A DNA stretch of 64,000 bases from positions 434,001 to 498,000 of the forward strand of contig NHZP01000015.1 in the NCBI GenBank assembly GCA_003313425.1, given 5' to 3'. Below are positions 1 through 11,694 of this stretch, piece after piece (the stretch's first letter is position 1; each line of letters begins with the position of its first letter). The stretch is from Pseudopyrenochaeta lycopersici (taxonomy: Eukaryota; Ascomycota; Dothideomycetes; Pleosporales; Pseudopyrenochaetaceae). Under the pieces are notes generated by a model. It saw only the letters and a list, made by a program, of their open reading frames with translations, did no database searches and was not told the DNA's origin. A program made the translations under genes and the position numbers.

Positions 1-789
1 TGGGTTGGCTGGCAAAGAATCGCAGGTCTCAACCCCGGCAATCATGATATGTATGATGATGAAGTAGATCTGTCTCTGGAGGTCTACGACAAGTACCACA
101 ATCGCTCACTGAGCATCCAAGCATATGCTTTAGAAATGATGGAGCTGCATGCGGATATGTACCGATTCGAACCGTGCTTGTACATTACAGGATGGGTGAC
201 AAAGGTTCGATTCCAACGGCCGGACTGGCTGCAGCGCTTCGATGATACGCATTTCGCCTCAGGCAACACAATCTTTGTGAACGCAGTGGACCCTTCTTCG
301 GCAGCACGAATCGGGCATGCAACCATAATGACGAGCCTACTTGTAAATAATGATGATAAGGAGGACACTGCTTCAAATTTGGATCTATTGTTCGACGAAT
401 CCTGGCCTGTTCTACTCTTTGTGAGCAAGACTGGTATTAGTGAGGCAAATGGGCTCATCTTAAAACCTTGTGGGCACAATTTATACGAGAGGTTGGGTGT
501 TTTATACGGTAGTGCGAAATTGAAGAGAAATGTGAGGCGCAATGATGAACAAGATTCTGCAAGGGAAGAATTACTTCTCTCGATACTTGAAGGAGAAGCA
601 GAGTCACTTTCTAGAGCTGTTTTAGGTTCAGACGATAGCAGCTTCGAAGATACTGCACTAATTCCACAGGATAAGATGCCTTTTGGATTCAAGGAAATGA
701 CAGATAAGGTTGGAAATGCACCATCGGACGTGTATTTGTCGCCTGAAGGGGGTCTTGAATGTCAAAAACGGTCAATCCAGCTGCTGTGA
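1..789 (+). CDS. C-terminal part of a possible heterokaryon-incompatibility (HET) type protein, 5'-truncated by the window
   Basis: The frame is open from base 1 with no start in view, so only the last 262 or so residues are present. The visible part is acidic and has no membrane segment or signal. A stretch near the middle reads GLILKPCGHNLYERLGVL, which resembles the closing segment of many fungal HET-domain proteins, where a general statement about the last residues is followed by an R/ERIGV-like strand. The diagnostic HET core itself would lie upstream, outside the window. HET proteins trigger non-self recognition and cell death in filamentous fungi, but that function is only inferred here. 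The reading frame ends in TGA at 787-789. It could equally be an unrelated conserved hypothetical protein; confidence that it is coding is much higher than confidence in the family. Confidence 0.45.
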   Translation, partial: WVGWQRIAGLNPGNHDMYDDEVDLSLEVYDKYHNRSLSIQAYALEMMELHADMYRFEPCLYITGWVTKVRFQRPDWLQRFDDTHFASGNTIFVNAVDPSSAARIGHATIMTSLLVNNDDKEDTASNLDLLFDESWPVLLFVSKTGISEANGLILKPCGHNLYERLGVLYGSAKLKRNVRRNDEQDSAREELLLSILEGEAESLSRAVLGSDDSSFEDTALIPQDKMPFGFKEMTDKVGNAPSDVYLSPEGGLECQKRSIQLL

Positions 790-1021
790 AGGATGTTGTC
801 CGCATTACAGACCTAGTCAAATACATATAGAGTATGCAAGATTGTATCATATCTTCCCATGTGTGGTTAAACCCCCGTTGTCTCCAAAGTCGACATGGGA
901 TCCGTGATTTCCATGTATGAACATCCCTCTCCCCTAGGCATACATTACGCCTTCCATTTCTGAATAATGATATCCGCAGCCTATTTCAAAAGTCAGCATA
1001 GAACTATGCTATCACATCTTG

Positions 1022-3081
1022 CTACTTTGTACAAACCTTCTCCGCAACCGCATAAGCTGTTGCACTAAGATGCGAACTAGGCTGGAATGGCAAAATACTC
1101 ATATCCACAATCCTCAATCCTGAGGCTCCATGGACCCTCAAGTCCGGACCTACGACTCCTCCTAGCGACTGAGGTAGCATCGCTGCCGTACAGCACGGAT
1201 GCATGAACGATAGAGTCATGCTGTCTTTGATGTGCTCAATAAGTGCTTCGTCACTCTGCACTGCTATGCCCGGGCTGGTCTCCACAGTTCCATACTTCAG
1301 CATTACGTCGGTATCGAACATCCTACGCAGGAATTTGACATGCGCAAGGTGTAAGTCAAAATCTACAGGATTTGATCCCGATCTGTAGTCCAGCACTGGT
1401 TGAGCAAAGGGGTCGGTCAGGTTGAGATGGACAGTTCCTCGGCTCAGGGGGTGCAAGATGAACGAACGGACAGCCGTTCCCGTTGCAAATGGCACTTCTA
1501 TGCTGGGAGCCTTGGGGTTTGCGAGGAAATCTGCAAGCACGGTGAGTTGCCGCTTATATCCTGCGATCAAGGCTGGGTCAGAGTTGGGTGGCAGGTATGA
1601 GGCTGCAGTGCCGTCATTGACCTGCCTGTGGATTTTGTTGATGATTGATGTGTAGTCGGAAGTTATATTGGGCAGTGAGACATATATGGCGCTATTGCCC
1701 ATTGCTAAAGTGTATGGACCGCGCACAGGAGTCTCATTGAATCCTGCCGCTGCATCGGCCGCGAACAGGGGGTTGAGCATATCTGACGGCAATGGAGAAA
1801 AGTTGCCAGGCTTTGAGTCTATGAAGCATGTCAATATCGGTATTGAAGTTTGGTGCTTCTGTGCTCCAAATCTAAGATGAGGACTCACAATTCCATGATA
1901 GAGCCGGACCAGAGTGATCCTGAAAATTCGCCCCTACACCGGGAAGTTCCAAAACCAGTGGTATATCGGCATCATTGAGGAACGATGCTGGCCCAATACC
2001 GCTTCTTTGCAAGATAGTAGGAGTATGTAGTGCACCAGCTGCGATGATAACCTCAGCTTTGGCCGTCACATTAAAGAACTGATTATTATCCAATGACCGC
2101 ACTTCAACGCGCGGTGGTCCGGATGAAGTCCCATTGGGATACATAATCCTGGCAACTTGGTGTTTGACGAGTAAGTCGTAGTTTGGTCTAGTTTTCACAA
2201 CATCGTAATGACCCAATCCAGAATGAGACCTCCTTGCGGTTAGGGGATGTTGTGAGGTGGGCACCCAGCAGATCCCATCTTTGTCGCCGCCGGCGCACTC
2301 ATTTACGGTTCTGATTCCCATAGCCTGCCATGCGTCTCTAGCAATTGAATGGTCTGCCCATAGAAAGGGCGGATAGCTAGAGTGTATAGGCGTAGAGTCT
2401 CCATAAGCAGAAGTATCCCAAGTGTAGCCATAATCCTGGACAGCCTTGGACGACGGCGGTGTGAATGTGACACTCTTGGGGGGGTCGTCAGTCCCAGCAT
2501 AGTCTTTAAAACCACATATACTCTATCTTACCTTCTTAAAGTACGAGGATAATCCCTCCCAGTCCCACTTATCCACACTCTCATCAAACTCTGGGCTGCC
2601 AGCTTGACGCCACGCATCGTAATCAAACCGACTTCCACGGTCGAAGAACATACCATTGATAGCGCTGCTCCCGCCGACAGCCTTGCCGGCAAGTACAGTA
2701 GCTGTCTTGTTCTTCATTTCAGGATTCGGTAGTGACTGGAAGATCCAACTTCCTGCTCCTGCACCGGGTCCACCCCAAATAGTACTCGGTGGGTCAAAGA
2801 CGCCAGGTGCATACTCGACCTCGCCATACTCAATGACAAGGACTGTTTCTATAATTGCACTTAGTCGCGGTGGACAAAATGGTATGTATGGCTGAAAGAT
2901 AAATACTCTCTGGGAATGCCTCGGTAAGACGGTCGGCTACGGTAAGGCCTGTGGTGCCTCCACCAGCAACGATGAAGTCGTAACTCTGGCGGAGTTGCGA
3001 AGCTTGACGCTTTGTACCGAAATTTGATAGCGCATTTACTAGAGCTGCGAGCAATCCAACATAGGTGAAAACCAAAATCAT
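1022..3081 (-). CDS. Secreted GMC-family FAD-dependent oxidoreductase
   Basis: Four exons (2907-3081, 2532-2848, 1889-2474, 1022-1818) give 624 residues; the introns are 58, 57 and 70 nt with GT-AG ends. Residues 1-19 form a hydrophobic signal peptide. A Rossmann FAD motif (DFIVAGGGTTG, glycines near 40-45) follows, then the GMC signature around AGKAVGGSSAINGM and the second signature AAGALHTPTILQRSGIG. The C-terminal domain carries the catalytic pair: His566 in FMHPCCTAAM and His609 in PSSHLSATAYAVAEK, 43 residues apart, the same spacing as the two active-site histidines of glucose oxidase. The enzyme should oxidise an alcohol, sugar or aryl alcohol outside the cell with oxygen or a quinone as acceptor; the substrate cannot be read from sequence. 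The unusual double cysteine after the first histidine (normally VG or similar) is a small oddity. The gene stands alone, convergent with the upstream HET-like gene. Confidence 0.9.
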
Positions 3082-3838
3082 TTTTCTTTTTGCAGTAGTT
3101 AGCTCACTGGCCCGGTGTGGACTATGTTCAGCTTTTGGGTTGGTTTATTAAGAAGTTCTTGTAGCCTTCGATCAATCAATGTCGGACCAACCCTTGTAAT
3201 CCAGTCAGCATCGTGCAGTGTCTCCACACTTGAAGAACTGTAGTGACACCCGATGTTATTTAGCCTATGCGCGATCTCGTTCACCACCGGCCTTCAACCA
3301 ATACTAGTGAAGAACCATAACGACGACTAGCCGATTGAGTTTGACTTTGATATACAAAACCAAACCTGCATCTATTAAGTGTACTATAGCAGTTTTCTAT
3401 GACTAATTGCTCGTAATCTTAGAGATACTGAGCAGCTAGGGAATGAAGTGACAAAGCTGAAGTGGGAAGAGCTGGCCCCGTCACGGCTCCACACAAGCAA
3501 CAATATTATATGCATCATTCGTGACACAGGTGCCTTGATGATTTCGTTAGATGCGCACTGGAAATGCTTATGTGATACCAAGAATTCGACACTATCGACT
3601 GTCTGCCGTAATTGCGATGCAGTAAGACCTTGGAATGGGAGAAATGCGAGGCCAAGAATATTACAGATGTATGCGCATATTGCGAGACGTTCCTTTTCAA
3701 CCTGAGTAATGCTGAGCAGTAGGATTGAAAGCTTGTAGCTTGGCGTCATGCTCGTTGCGGGTTTGACACACTGAGAAAGCGACGATCGGACAGAAATAAG
3801 CCTAATTATAGCTTTGAGCGTCTCAAATACTTTCATAG
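3082..3838. other. Intergenic, GMC promoter side and Vps52 3' side; no gene seen
   Basis: Both flanking genes are on the minus strand, so this stretch holds the GMC gene's 5' region and the 3' flank of Vps52. A 150-codon minus frame at 3384-3836 begins just after the Vps52 stop, but it shows no recognisable domain and overlaps plus-strand frames of similar quality. I do not call it a gene. Confidence 0.5.
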
Positions 3839-5933
3839 CTACTTATCGAAAGCGTCTCGTAGCTTTTCGAAGTGGTCACGCATGTCCTCACCAAGCTTCC
3901 CTTCAACATCCGCCAGTATTGTACATATCAAACTATAGTTATTACACAAGAAGCGCTCTCGCTTCCTCGTGTCACCAATGCTCTTGCTCAGCTTGGTAAG
4001 ATATGCTTCATATTCGCTCCTCAATCGGCCTATGCTCACAGAGACGGGTTCGTCATCTCCGGCTTCCGAAGATAAAGCGAGAATGCCTTGAAGAACATTG
4101 GCAAATTTTTGTGTATGTGATGTGGGTGCTGTTGAGTTCGCATCCCGAGAGCCCGCGGATAGAAGTGCTGAGCCGGCTGATGGGCGGTTGGGTAGTGACG
4201 AGGCAAGTTTTTGAAGAGATGTGCAGTGCATATCAAGGACCTGTTGAAAGCGTGGCCAGAGGAGCATATTTGTTGCGTTGATGTAACCTTCAACAGTAGG
4301 GACCTTTCTGCGTTGCAGTTCAAATGCAAAGTGCTGATTCAAGCGCACGCAGAGCAATATGCCTAGTGTATCTGTTGTCGATTCCACTAGCGATTTTGTA
4401 ATCGCTTGACCAACTGCTAACGTGGGCTCAAAGATTGATTGAAATGTTCGAGAGATGGCGTGGTAATTCTGTGATGGTGCGAAGTATGTAGAGATGAACG
4501 TGTACTCGAAGCATGCATTGTCGATAAGTGCGAGATTGAAGCTCCGGAAAGGTACCTCGAGATAATGGGCTGACTTCTCTTCTTCAGCAACGTGAGCTGT
4601 TAGAGCATTGACCGAGGAACTTTTCAGCGCATCTCGACGCCGGCCAAGTGAGAAAGCATCGTAAGAAGCTGGCGCGTTGCGTGACTGGCCAAGCAGATTC
4701 CCGCTTCTTCTGGCGCTGGGGTCTTCGCCAAGTACGTCGTACTTGTCCATTGCATGGATTTTGATTTTCTCGAGAGCCGTTCGATACCGAGTGAAGTGGT
4801 TCAGGTAATACCATCGCATGGTGTGTACATAGGCCTGGCCAATCTGCTTGGCGAGTTCTGGTTGGTGTTTGGCGAGGAAGGCATATAGATCCTTAAACTT
4901 CAAAAATGCTTGCTGCTGTATGATTTGCGCGTTGATGGAGGGAGAGCGAATAGCCTTGATCTGCGCGACAATGTAATCTCGTATCCGTTCAATAGCACGA
5001 TTTGTTAGATCATCAAGCAGTGGTTTCGCATCCTTGATTGCTTTCAAATCAGGCTGTTCTTTGGCTTTGGCATTGATGGTTTTCGAGCGCTTCTCGACTT
5101 CCGCTAAGGCGCGTACGAAGCCCTCATCCACTGGGCCCTCTGCGATCTTGCGTACCACAGCTGGCGATATGCTGATATCCTCGACCGCCGGTCCTAGCAG
5201 CTTTTCGACCACAGTGCGATTCTCGAGCTTTGTGTTCAGCGCTATCGAGCGGTTTTGAAGCGACTCAATCTCTGCGGAAACTGCACCAAGATCGGCTTGG
5301 AAGTTGGTGAGATATGTTTCTACCGACTTCAATACTTCGTCGCATGCCAGGATTGATTTGTGCAGATCTTCAAACTTGTCTTTCTCTTTGTCGTCTGCAA
5401 GCACAATGAGCAAACACTTTGAGCACAGCATGTGAACACGTACATTCTTCAACTGACTGCGCGCTATATGTTGTATGTACAGGGATGGGCTGCCGTTGCT
5501 CAGGTACTGCTTCAGCTGCGAAAGCCTGCAAGCTCAGCCCCCCAAAGTCGATGTCCACATCTACCTCGGCCGGTTTCTGTGGCGTAGCCCCAGTTGCATT
5601 CCCGCTTACAGCAATCGGCCTCCGCGGCGGCCCTCCCATTATCGACTCCAATACGTGGATCGGATCGGGGCCATTGTGAGGATATCCCCCTGTCTGCCGT
5701 CTTCGTGGCGCGCCATTGGGTGCGCGTGAGGTATTTGGTAGACTTGTGCTCGAGGAGTTGGGCGACGCAAGTGATAAGGAAGACGATCGTGGGATCAGCC
5801 CAGGTCTAGGAGGCAGCGGTCCAGGGCCTGGGGCCGGATAGCCCCTTCGCGGAGCAGGAGAGTATGAATCTCGTCGAGGCGGAGGCGTGCCAGAGGGTGT
5901 TGAGTAAGCGGAAAGCCTGTCCAGACCCCACAT
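3839..5933 (-). CDS. VPS52: Vps52/Sac2, GARP vesicle-tethering complex subunit
   Basis: Two exons (5444-5933 and 3839-5394) separated by a 49-nt intron encode 681 residues, the usual size for filamentous fungi. The N-terminus is a proline/serine-rich disordered segment typical of fungal Vps52 (MWGLDRLSAYSTPSGTPPP). It leads to the short conserved element DVDIDFGGLSLQAF. From about residue 165 a helical coiled-coil region follows (KSVETYLTNFQADLGAVSAE; ALNTKLENRTVVEKLLGPAV), then the C-terminal helical Vps52 domain (QAYVHTMRWYYLNHFTRYRT; YEYLTKLSKS-like tail). Vps52 belongs to the GARP complex (Vps51-54), which tethers endosome-derived vesicles at the trans-Golgi. It is transcribed divergently from eIF5A across a 304-bp gap. 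Identification rests on the ordered conserved blocks and length. Confidence 0.9.
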
Positions 5934-6237
5934 GCTGTCTATGCAAGTCTATGTCCGCTCAAGGGCGCATCTCCAAGCCAACTCCCAAGCGGGTTTCGAG
6001 GCCAGTTCCATGAGCATGCACCCTTGACATAAGCAGCCTCGGCGTATGTTTTATCCGGAGCTAGTCAGGGATTCCTTAGCGCGGCCTTGCCCCTCGCGCC
6101 TGCCCAAAATCAAAATCCAGACACGCAGACTTCTCTCCCCATCTCCATTAAAGGACCGCTCTCCCCACCACCGCTCCCTGTCCAACGACGACTCCAGCCT
6201 CTTCCTCACCCGTCGCATTCTACTCTCCTTCATCACC
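5934..6237. promoter_or_regulatory. Shared divergent promoter of VPS52 and the eIF5A gene
   Basis: Only 304 bp separate the two start codons, so both promoters must fit here or overlap the genes. The half nearest the eIF5A start is strongly pyrimidine-rich (roughly 6085-6235, many CTCTCC/CCACC runs), as is common just upstream of highly expressed fungal translation genes. I see no clear TATA box on the eIF5A side. Confidence 0.5.
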
Positions 6238-6959
6238 ATGGCGGACGACGCGCAGGTATGTGCTCCGCGGCTCAGCCCCGCATGTGCTCTCTTACCCCAC
6301 CTTGTCGATTTCCGTTGCCAGTTGCGCCCAGGCGTCGAGTTCGCTCCATGCGCCTTCCCACCCGACCCAGTACTGACAATGTTTTCTGCAGCATGAGCAC
6401 ACCTTCGAGAGCGCCGATGCCGGTGCCTCCCAGACCTACCCCATGCAGTGCTCTGCTCTGAGGAAGAACGGCTTCGTCGTCATCAAGAACCGCCCTTGCA
6501 AGATCGTTGAGATGACCACCTCGAAGACCGGCAAGCACGGACACGCCAAGGTCCATCTGGTCGCCATCGACATCTTCACCTCCAAGAAGTTGGAAGAGCT
6601 CTGCCCTTCGACTCACAACATGAACGTTCCCAACGTCCGCCGCCAGGAGTACCAGCTCGTAAGTCCACCCGGCCCTTGCTCTAACAGCCTCGGCTAAATG
6701 TACTTCCAGCTCGATGTCACCGACGATGGCTTCCTCTCTCTCATGTCCGACGATGGCACCACCAAGGACGACGTCAAGGTTCCCGATGGTGAGGTTGGCG
6801 ACAAGATCAACAAGATGTTCACCGAGGACGGCAAAGACACCAGTAAGTCACGCTGATATAATACTCCAAGGCGCTGCTAATCAGCTATCAGATGTCATTG
6901 TCCTCACTGCCATGGGCGAGGAGTCTGCCATTGACGCCAAGGAAGCCCCCAAGTCCTAG
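6238..6959 (+). CDS. Translation factor eIF5A (hypusine-containing)
   Basis: Four exons (6238-6255, 6392-6658, 6710-6842, 6892-6959) encode 161 residues. The first exon is only 18 nt (six codons) and is followed by a 136-nt intron, longer than the later two (51 and 49 nt). The protein has the N-terminal KOW/SH3-like domain ([20 protein letters not shown]) and the hypusination loop [11 protein letters not shown], where Lys54 would be converted to hypusine by deoxyhypusine synthase and hydroxylase. The C-terminal OB domain contains [17 protein letters not shown]. eIF5A binds the ribosome E site, relieves stalling at polyproline and other slow peptide bonds, and aids termination. Exon phases join exactly (QL/LD and DT/N across introns 2 and 3). 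Yeast has the paralogues HYP2 and ANB1; no symbol is assigned here. Confidence 0.97.
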
Positions 6960-7631
6960 AGTCGCACCTTTGGATACGTCGGCTGTCAGCGGGAAGCAAG
7001 GCGGGATATGCTGGCCAGCTACAGAGAGTTTGTGACACTCTTCGTGTGTACTCTTCACGCGAAGTTGCAGCTTTGGCGTCAATTTTAGCATTCTCTAGTG
7101 CATTTACCTGCACTGAGCAACAAATGCTCGAGATTCTTCGGACAGATTTGGGTTCTTTGCATTGCCATGTGTGGGAAACGTATTACGAGTCATCCCCATC
7201 CTAGATATATCCTTTGCGGCAATGAACAAAAGATGATGATGTTACGGCATATGTCGTGTGTTTCATTGGCGAAAATCTCGTAGTGAATGTGGGATGACCG
7301 CTTTCGCGCTAGTGCATGGCGAACTTGAGCTTTGTGCAACCTCGAGCATCGTGAAGTCCTCACTTAGCCTCACCAACTTTGCAACAACCAGAGCCACTCA
7401 TTCTTGGCCAATCATTTAAGCTTGAAAGCGGCAATATTTTCCTGCAGCCGCGAACGTTATGGAAGCGTCAACTCACACTCGTACAGCACGGATTTCCATG
7501 ACTGAAGGTTTAGACTACTTTTACAACTAGTCCCATGAACATATTTGAGCTAAATCCACGCAACAACTACCGACGCAGCCACTAAGACGGTGAATTGTAC
7601 CAAATAAAATTTCGAATTGGAGCCACCAGAC
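6960..7631. other. Intergenic: eIF5A 3' region and RRN7 promoter
   Basis: Contains the 3' untranslated region of eIF5A and the 5' region of the next gene. No coding frame, hairpin terminator or RNA gene was recognised. Confidence 0.5.
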
Positions 7632-9478
7632 ATGGAGAAGCGGCCTACTAAGGGTCCCATCTGTGGCGTTGAAAATTGCCGATCAAGAAGTTACGAAGAA
7701 GGCGAAGATGGATTTCTTTACTGTCAGAATGGACATCGTCAACATGTAAGGACCCCAGATGTGCAGCTATTCTAGATACTGACATAGAGAAGGGACTGAT
7801 TCGCGGGGAAGATGACGAGGACAACTTCTCGACCGCTACCAGGACGGTTACGCGCAAAAAGAGGAATATCAATGAAAACGAAAAGCGAGTTGCTAAGCGT
7901 ACGTCAATGCACCATGGTCGCCCCTAAAACATCACAAGTATACATGACTAGCCCATAGCCTTGTGTCCAGACCTCAATCCGTTGGGAGGCAACCAGCCTC
8001 TGATTCGAAATCCGCTCCTAGTTTACTCGAGACTGACATAACCCTCAGATTACAGCGGTCGGCAAGCTTTCGATTTGTATTTGAAATCGTTACAGCTCAT
8101 TCTACGACACCAGGTCTGGTTCTTGGTACAGGAGAAAGGACTCCCAGCTGAGCTTGAAACACTTGTGTTTGACCTGTGGGCTTTGCGCATTTCTCCGTTT
8201 GGTGACAGAATAGCCAGCAACAATTCTGAGACAGATTCCCAAGCTCAGTCGCAAGTCTTCAACACAATGGAAAACGAAGAAAGCGATATGACCGAGGATG
8301 AGCGCGGTCTGATCAAAAAGCTAAAAGGAAGAGACAAGAAGCCCATAGGCACACCGAACTTGAAAGACTGCCTTGTTCTATGCTATCTTGGTATTCTGAC
8401 ACTACGGCTGCCGATCACGCCAGGGGACATATATGCATGGGTCACGGACGGCAAGATGGCTTACAGAAGAGCAATAAAGCATCTGCCACTTGCCATGAGA
8501 GATCGACTACCACCGGCTTTTCATGCGAGTTTAGATCCAAAGACTCTGTTGCAGTACAAACCGTTCTACTCGACGGTTATGGACATACAGATCAGCTTTC
8601 AGAAAGATCATGGAATTTTATGGCCTGCACTCAACGTCCCAGTGCTGCTTTTTCGATTCTTGAAAGAGTTGGCCTTACCCTTGGAGATATATGATGCGAC
8701 AATACGGCTAGGTGACCTACTTGGCCACGACTTTGCGCCGCACTACGAGGGCAAGAAGAGATTGGGCATAAGGCATTTGCCAGAAGCGCAACTCATTGGA
8801 TGTGTTGTTGTCTGCGTCAAGTTATTGTACCCATTCGACAATGAACGACGTCACCCTAAAACACTGGTAGAACCTACAGCCGCAATGTTCAACTGGAAGG
8901 ACTGGCGTGATCAGCTGGATGCTGCCAGAACGAAGCAGCGAGGAGACAAGGAGCGCTTTACCACCGAAGAACTCAACATGCTGAATGAGAAAGATATCCT
9001 CTCTATGGAACCAGACCAATTGGATCAATACCTCGACTTCTACGCTAACACATTCCTCGATGATGCAGAGATCCAGAGAACCAAAGATACAGACGATTTC
9101 CGCAACGCACTTTACAACATGTTCCCGATTGATGGCAAGGAGCAACACATGCCAGTTCAGCTCTCTGATAGGCTCCCGCACCAGGAAAGACTCGAAGTTA
9201 TAAGTGCAGTGCATAGTGGCATGAAAACAGTGGCAGCCGTAAGCGATGAGGAAGCCGGATTGAAGACCTTAAGGCCGGGGCAGATGTACGTAACCTGGAA
9301 GAACGAGCAAGATATACCTGAGCAGGCAAAAGCCTTTTACGAGGAGGCAGCGAGATTGTCAGGGTTTTCAACGGATATGCTTGTCATGGCAGTCTTCTTC
9401 ACTGAGGCGAGGATCGAACAATGGCGGAGAAAGCAAGCAGGACGGCAGAATGCCGAAGACGGTGCGGAGGATGAATGA
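7632..9478 (+). CDS. RRN7: Rrn7/TAF1B-like RNA polymerase I core-factor subunit
   Basis: Modelled as three exons (7632-7745, 7790-7898, 8049-9478) giving 550 residues. The N-terminus is a zinc ribbon with ligands Cys11, Cys16, Cys31 and His35 in the context CGVENC...DGFLYCQNGHRQ. A basic linker follows (TRTVTRKKRN), then the conserved cyclin-like start YSGRQAFDLYLKSLQLILRHQ and GLPAELETLVFDLWALRI. Rrn7 is the TFIIB-like component of the core factor that recruits RNA polymerase I to the rDNA promoter. The second exon's acceptor was placed at 7788-7789 because the nearer AG at 7786-7787 breaks the frame; the second intron is long for this window (150 nt) and could hide a small exon. The C-terminus (AFYEEAARLSGFSTDMLVMA) fits the family. 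The neighbours eIF5A and ubiquitin-L40 lie on the same strand. Confidence 0.85.
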
Positions 9479-9734
9479 GTAATTCTGGTGCAGCACCCTA
9501 TAGAAAGTCATAAATGTGCTCTTGCAACACTAAAATTGTCCGAGTTAAATAACATCTCTTTACTTGCATATCCGAATTAGGACCGAGAGGATGCAAGGCT
9601 GGCAGTGAGTGCGCGAAACACGTGAGTGGTGATGCACGGGCCACCTCGCTAAGCGGCAATCCACACGTTCAATTCTACCTCGCCGGCTGCACCTATCGAC
9701 GAACTTCGACACAGGATCCAGCAACACCGCAAAC

Positions 9735-10384
<650 letters not shown>

Positions 10385-10637
10385 ACGATTCGCTCATGCT
10401 GGCGTCTGGCGAGTTTGGGGTCGGTGGAACGAATGCGACGATTGTATGCAATGGACAGAAGCGCAATGAGGACAAGATCACTCCGGCACATGGTATCATT
10501 GGCGTGCTTATCACTCGGATTCGGGATTTCATGAAGTTTACCGGACAAGTAGAGTGAATCGATTCAAATTCAAACACCACCACCGTCGTTCGGGTCTCTG
10601 TTAGGTGATATAATTATTGAGTGTGAGGAATTGGAAT

Positions 10638-10732
10638 CACGTGACTACGCGCCACTTCCGCATGTGCATTACGTCATGCGTCACGTCCCCCCCCACTTCG
10701 CAAACAAACATCACATATCACACTATATAAAA
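10638..10732 (+). promoter_or_regulatory. Compact promoter-like block with CACGTG, CRE-like sites and a TATA box
   Basis: Within 95 bp there is a CACGTG palindrome (10638-10643), an ATF/CREB-like TTACGTCA (10669-10676), a second GCGTCACGTC (10678-10687), an eight-C run and TATATAAAA (10724-10732). No protein-coding frame starts downstream on the plus strand; the stretch that follows is the possible structured RNA listed next. Basis: seen in sequence; function inferred. Confidence 0.45.
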
Positions 10733-10744
10733 TCGTTCCGATGA

Positions 10745-10930
10745 TAGACTGCATAAGCGCAGTGATGAAGCCTGTTAAGTGGGTGAAATTTTTATCCTTT
10801 TGTTATACTTGAAGAGGCAGCTAGAACTCATCCTTATCCTGGAAGGTAGAATTGGAAGAATCAGCCGTGCTTCAGAGCACTGAGCCCTTTCGGCTCAATA
10901 GCACAGCAAATACAATACACAAGTATGAGC
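10745..10930 (+). ncRNA. Possible structured non-coding RNA gene (unassigned)
   Basis: About 20-30 bp after a good TATA box lies a non-coding stretch with three local hairpins: ACTGC/GCAGT (10748-10752 with 10759-10763), GTGCT/AGCAC (10867-10871 with 10876-10880) and TGAGCC/GGCTCA (10881-10886 with 10892-10897); the last two abut and would stack. A box-C-like TGATGA (10763-10768) and a box-D-like CTGA (10880-10883) could make it a C/D-type snoRNA. It does not match the conserved elements I know for U1, U2, U4, U5, U6, U3, SRP RNA, RNase P or RNase MRP. Ends are guesses. It may simply be the 5' untranslated region of something unseen. Confidence 0.25.
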
Positions 10931-11694
10931 ACCTCCAATTATTATTGTTGAGGCTGTCACGGTACAATCAAAAACTGGTGTAGTCTGTAGATAGGACATT
11001 TGCATTGGCTACTACTGAGCTCTAGATGCTACTGATCCACATACTCCATCCCAACCGTCGCAACTCATAAGCATGTGTACATGACCAAGAAGCACTTTTT
11101 CACAAGGTATCGCCTGTCGCATCGTATCCAAAATGTCCAAAGCCAGGGTCGTATCTGAAAGCCGCTCGGAGAAACGCAATGCAGCTTGGCGGTGGGCTCC
11201 ATGAAAAACGAATGCGGGGGTCGCGATGTATCGAAGTAATCCTGTGGCTGTTAGTCTGAAATATGAGGTGATGGTCATTCAACAGGTACGTACCAATAAC
11301 GCCCAAGAATAGCGTAATCACGGAGAGCTCGAACAACCCACTGCGGCCTCTGCATCCAACGGTTTATGAAAAGTCCAGTGCCACCATGTTCAACTACGCA
11401 ACCAGAGAGAGATGTTGATACAAGTAAGGAAGAGAATAATGGGAAACATCGAGACAGATATGGATGAATGGTATCGTAACTCCTCGCTATGCAATGCAAA
11501 AATATTGGGAAATCTGAAATACCCAGGGGTAAGTGCACTTCTTCGCTGGTAGATGCTGCAACTATGCAACAACGGATAGGAAGGCGAGAAGATCTTCGGG
11601 CACTTCTGAGCAGTAGTGAAGAGATTGAGGGCCATTCGTAAGAGTCCGAGCCTGGTTAAGAAATATTTGATGCCAACAGCCCACTACGAGGCAT
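10931..11694. other. Intergenic, with a doubtful two-exon minus-strand frame
   Basis: Downstream of the FHA gene on the minus strand. A frame covering 11294-11355 and 11100-11241 can be joined by a 52-nt intron (11242-11293) with donor GTACGT and a CTAAC branch site, giving about 67 residues from an ATG at 11353-11355. No homology is recognised; see findings. Otherwise nothing is seen. Confidence 0.3.

Noticed and set aside
204..214. GGTTCGATTCC, a perfect tRNA B-box-like sequence
   Set aside because: It lies inside an open coding frame, with no A box or cloverleaf around it.
2303..2515. 70-codon minus frame inside the GMC gene
   Set aside because: Out of frame with the spliced GMC exon, which continues through here with conserved residues.
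3384..3836. 150-codon minus frame right after the Vps52 stop
   Set aside because: No domain or protein-like conservation seen, and no promoter space; likely chance.
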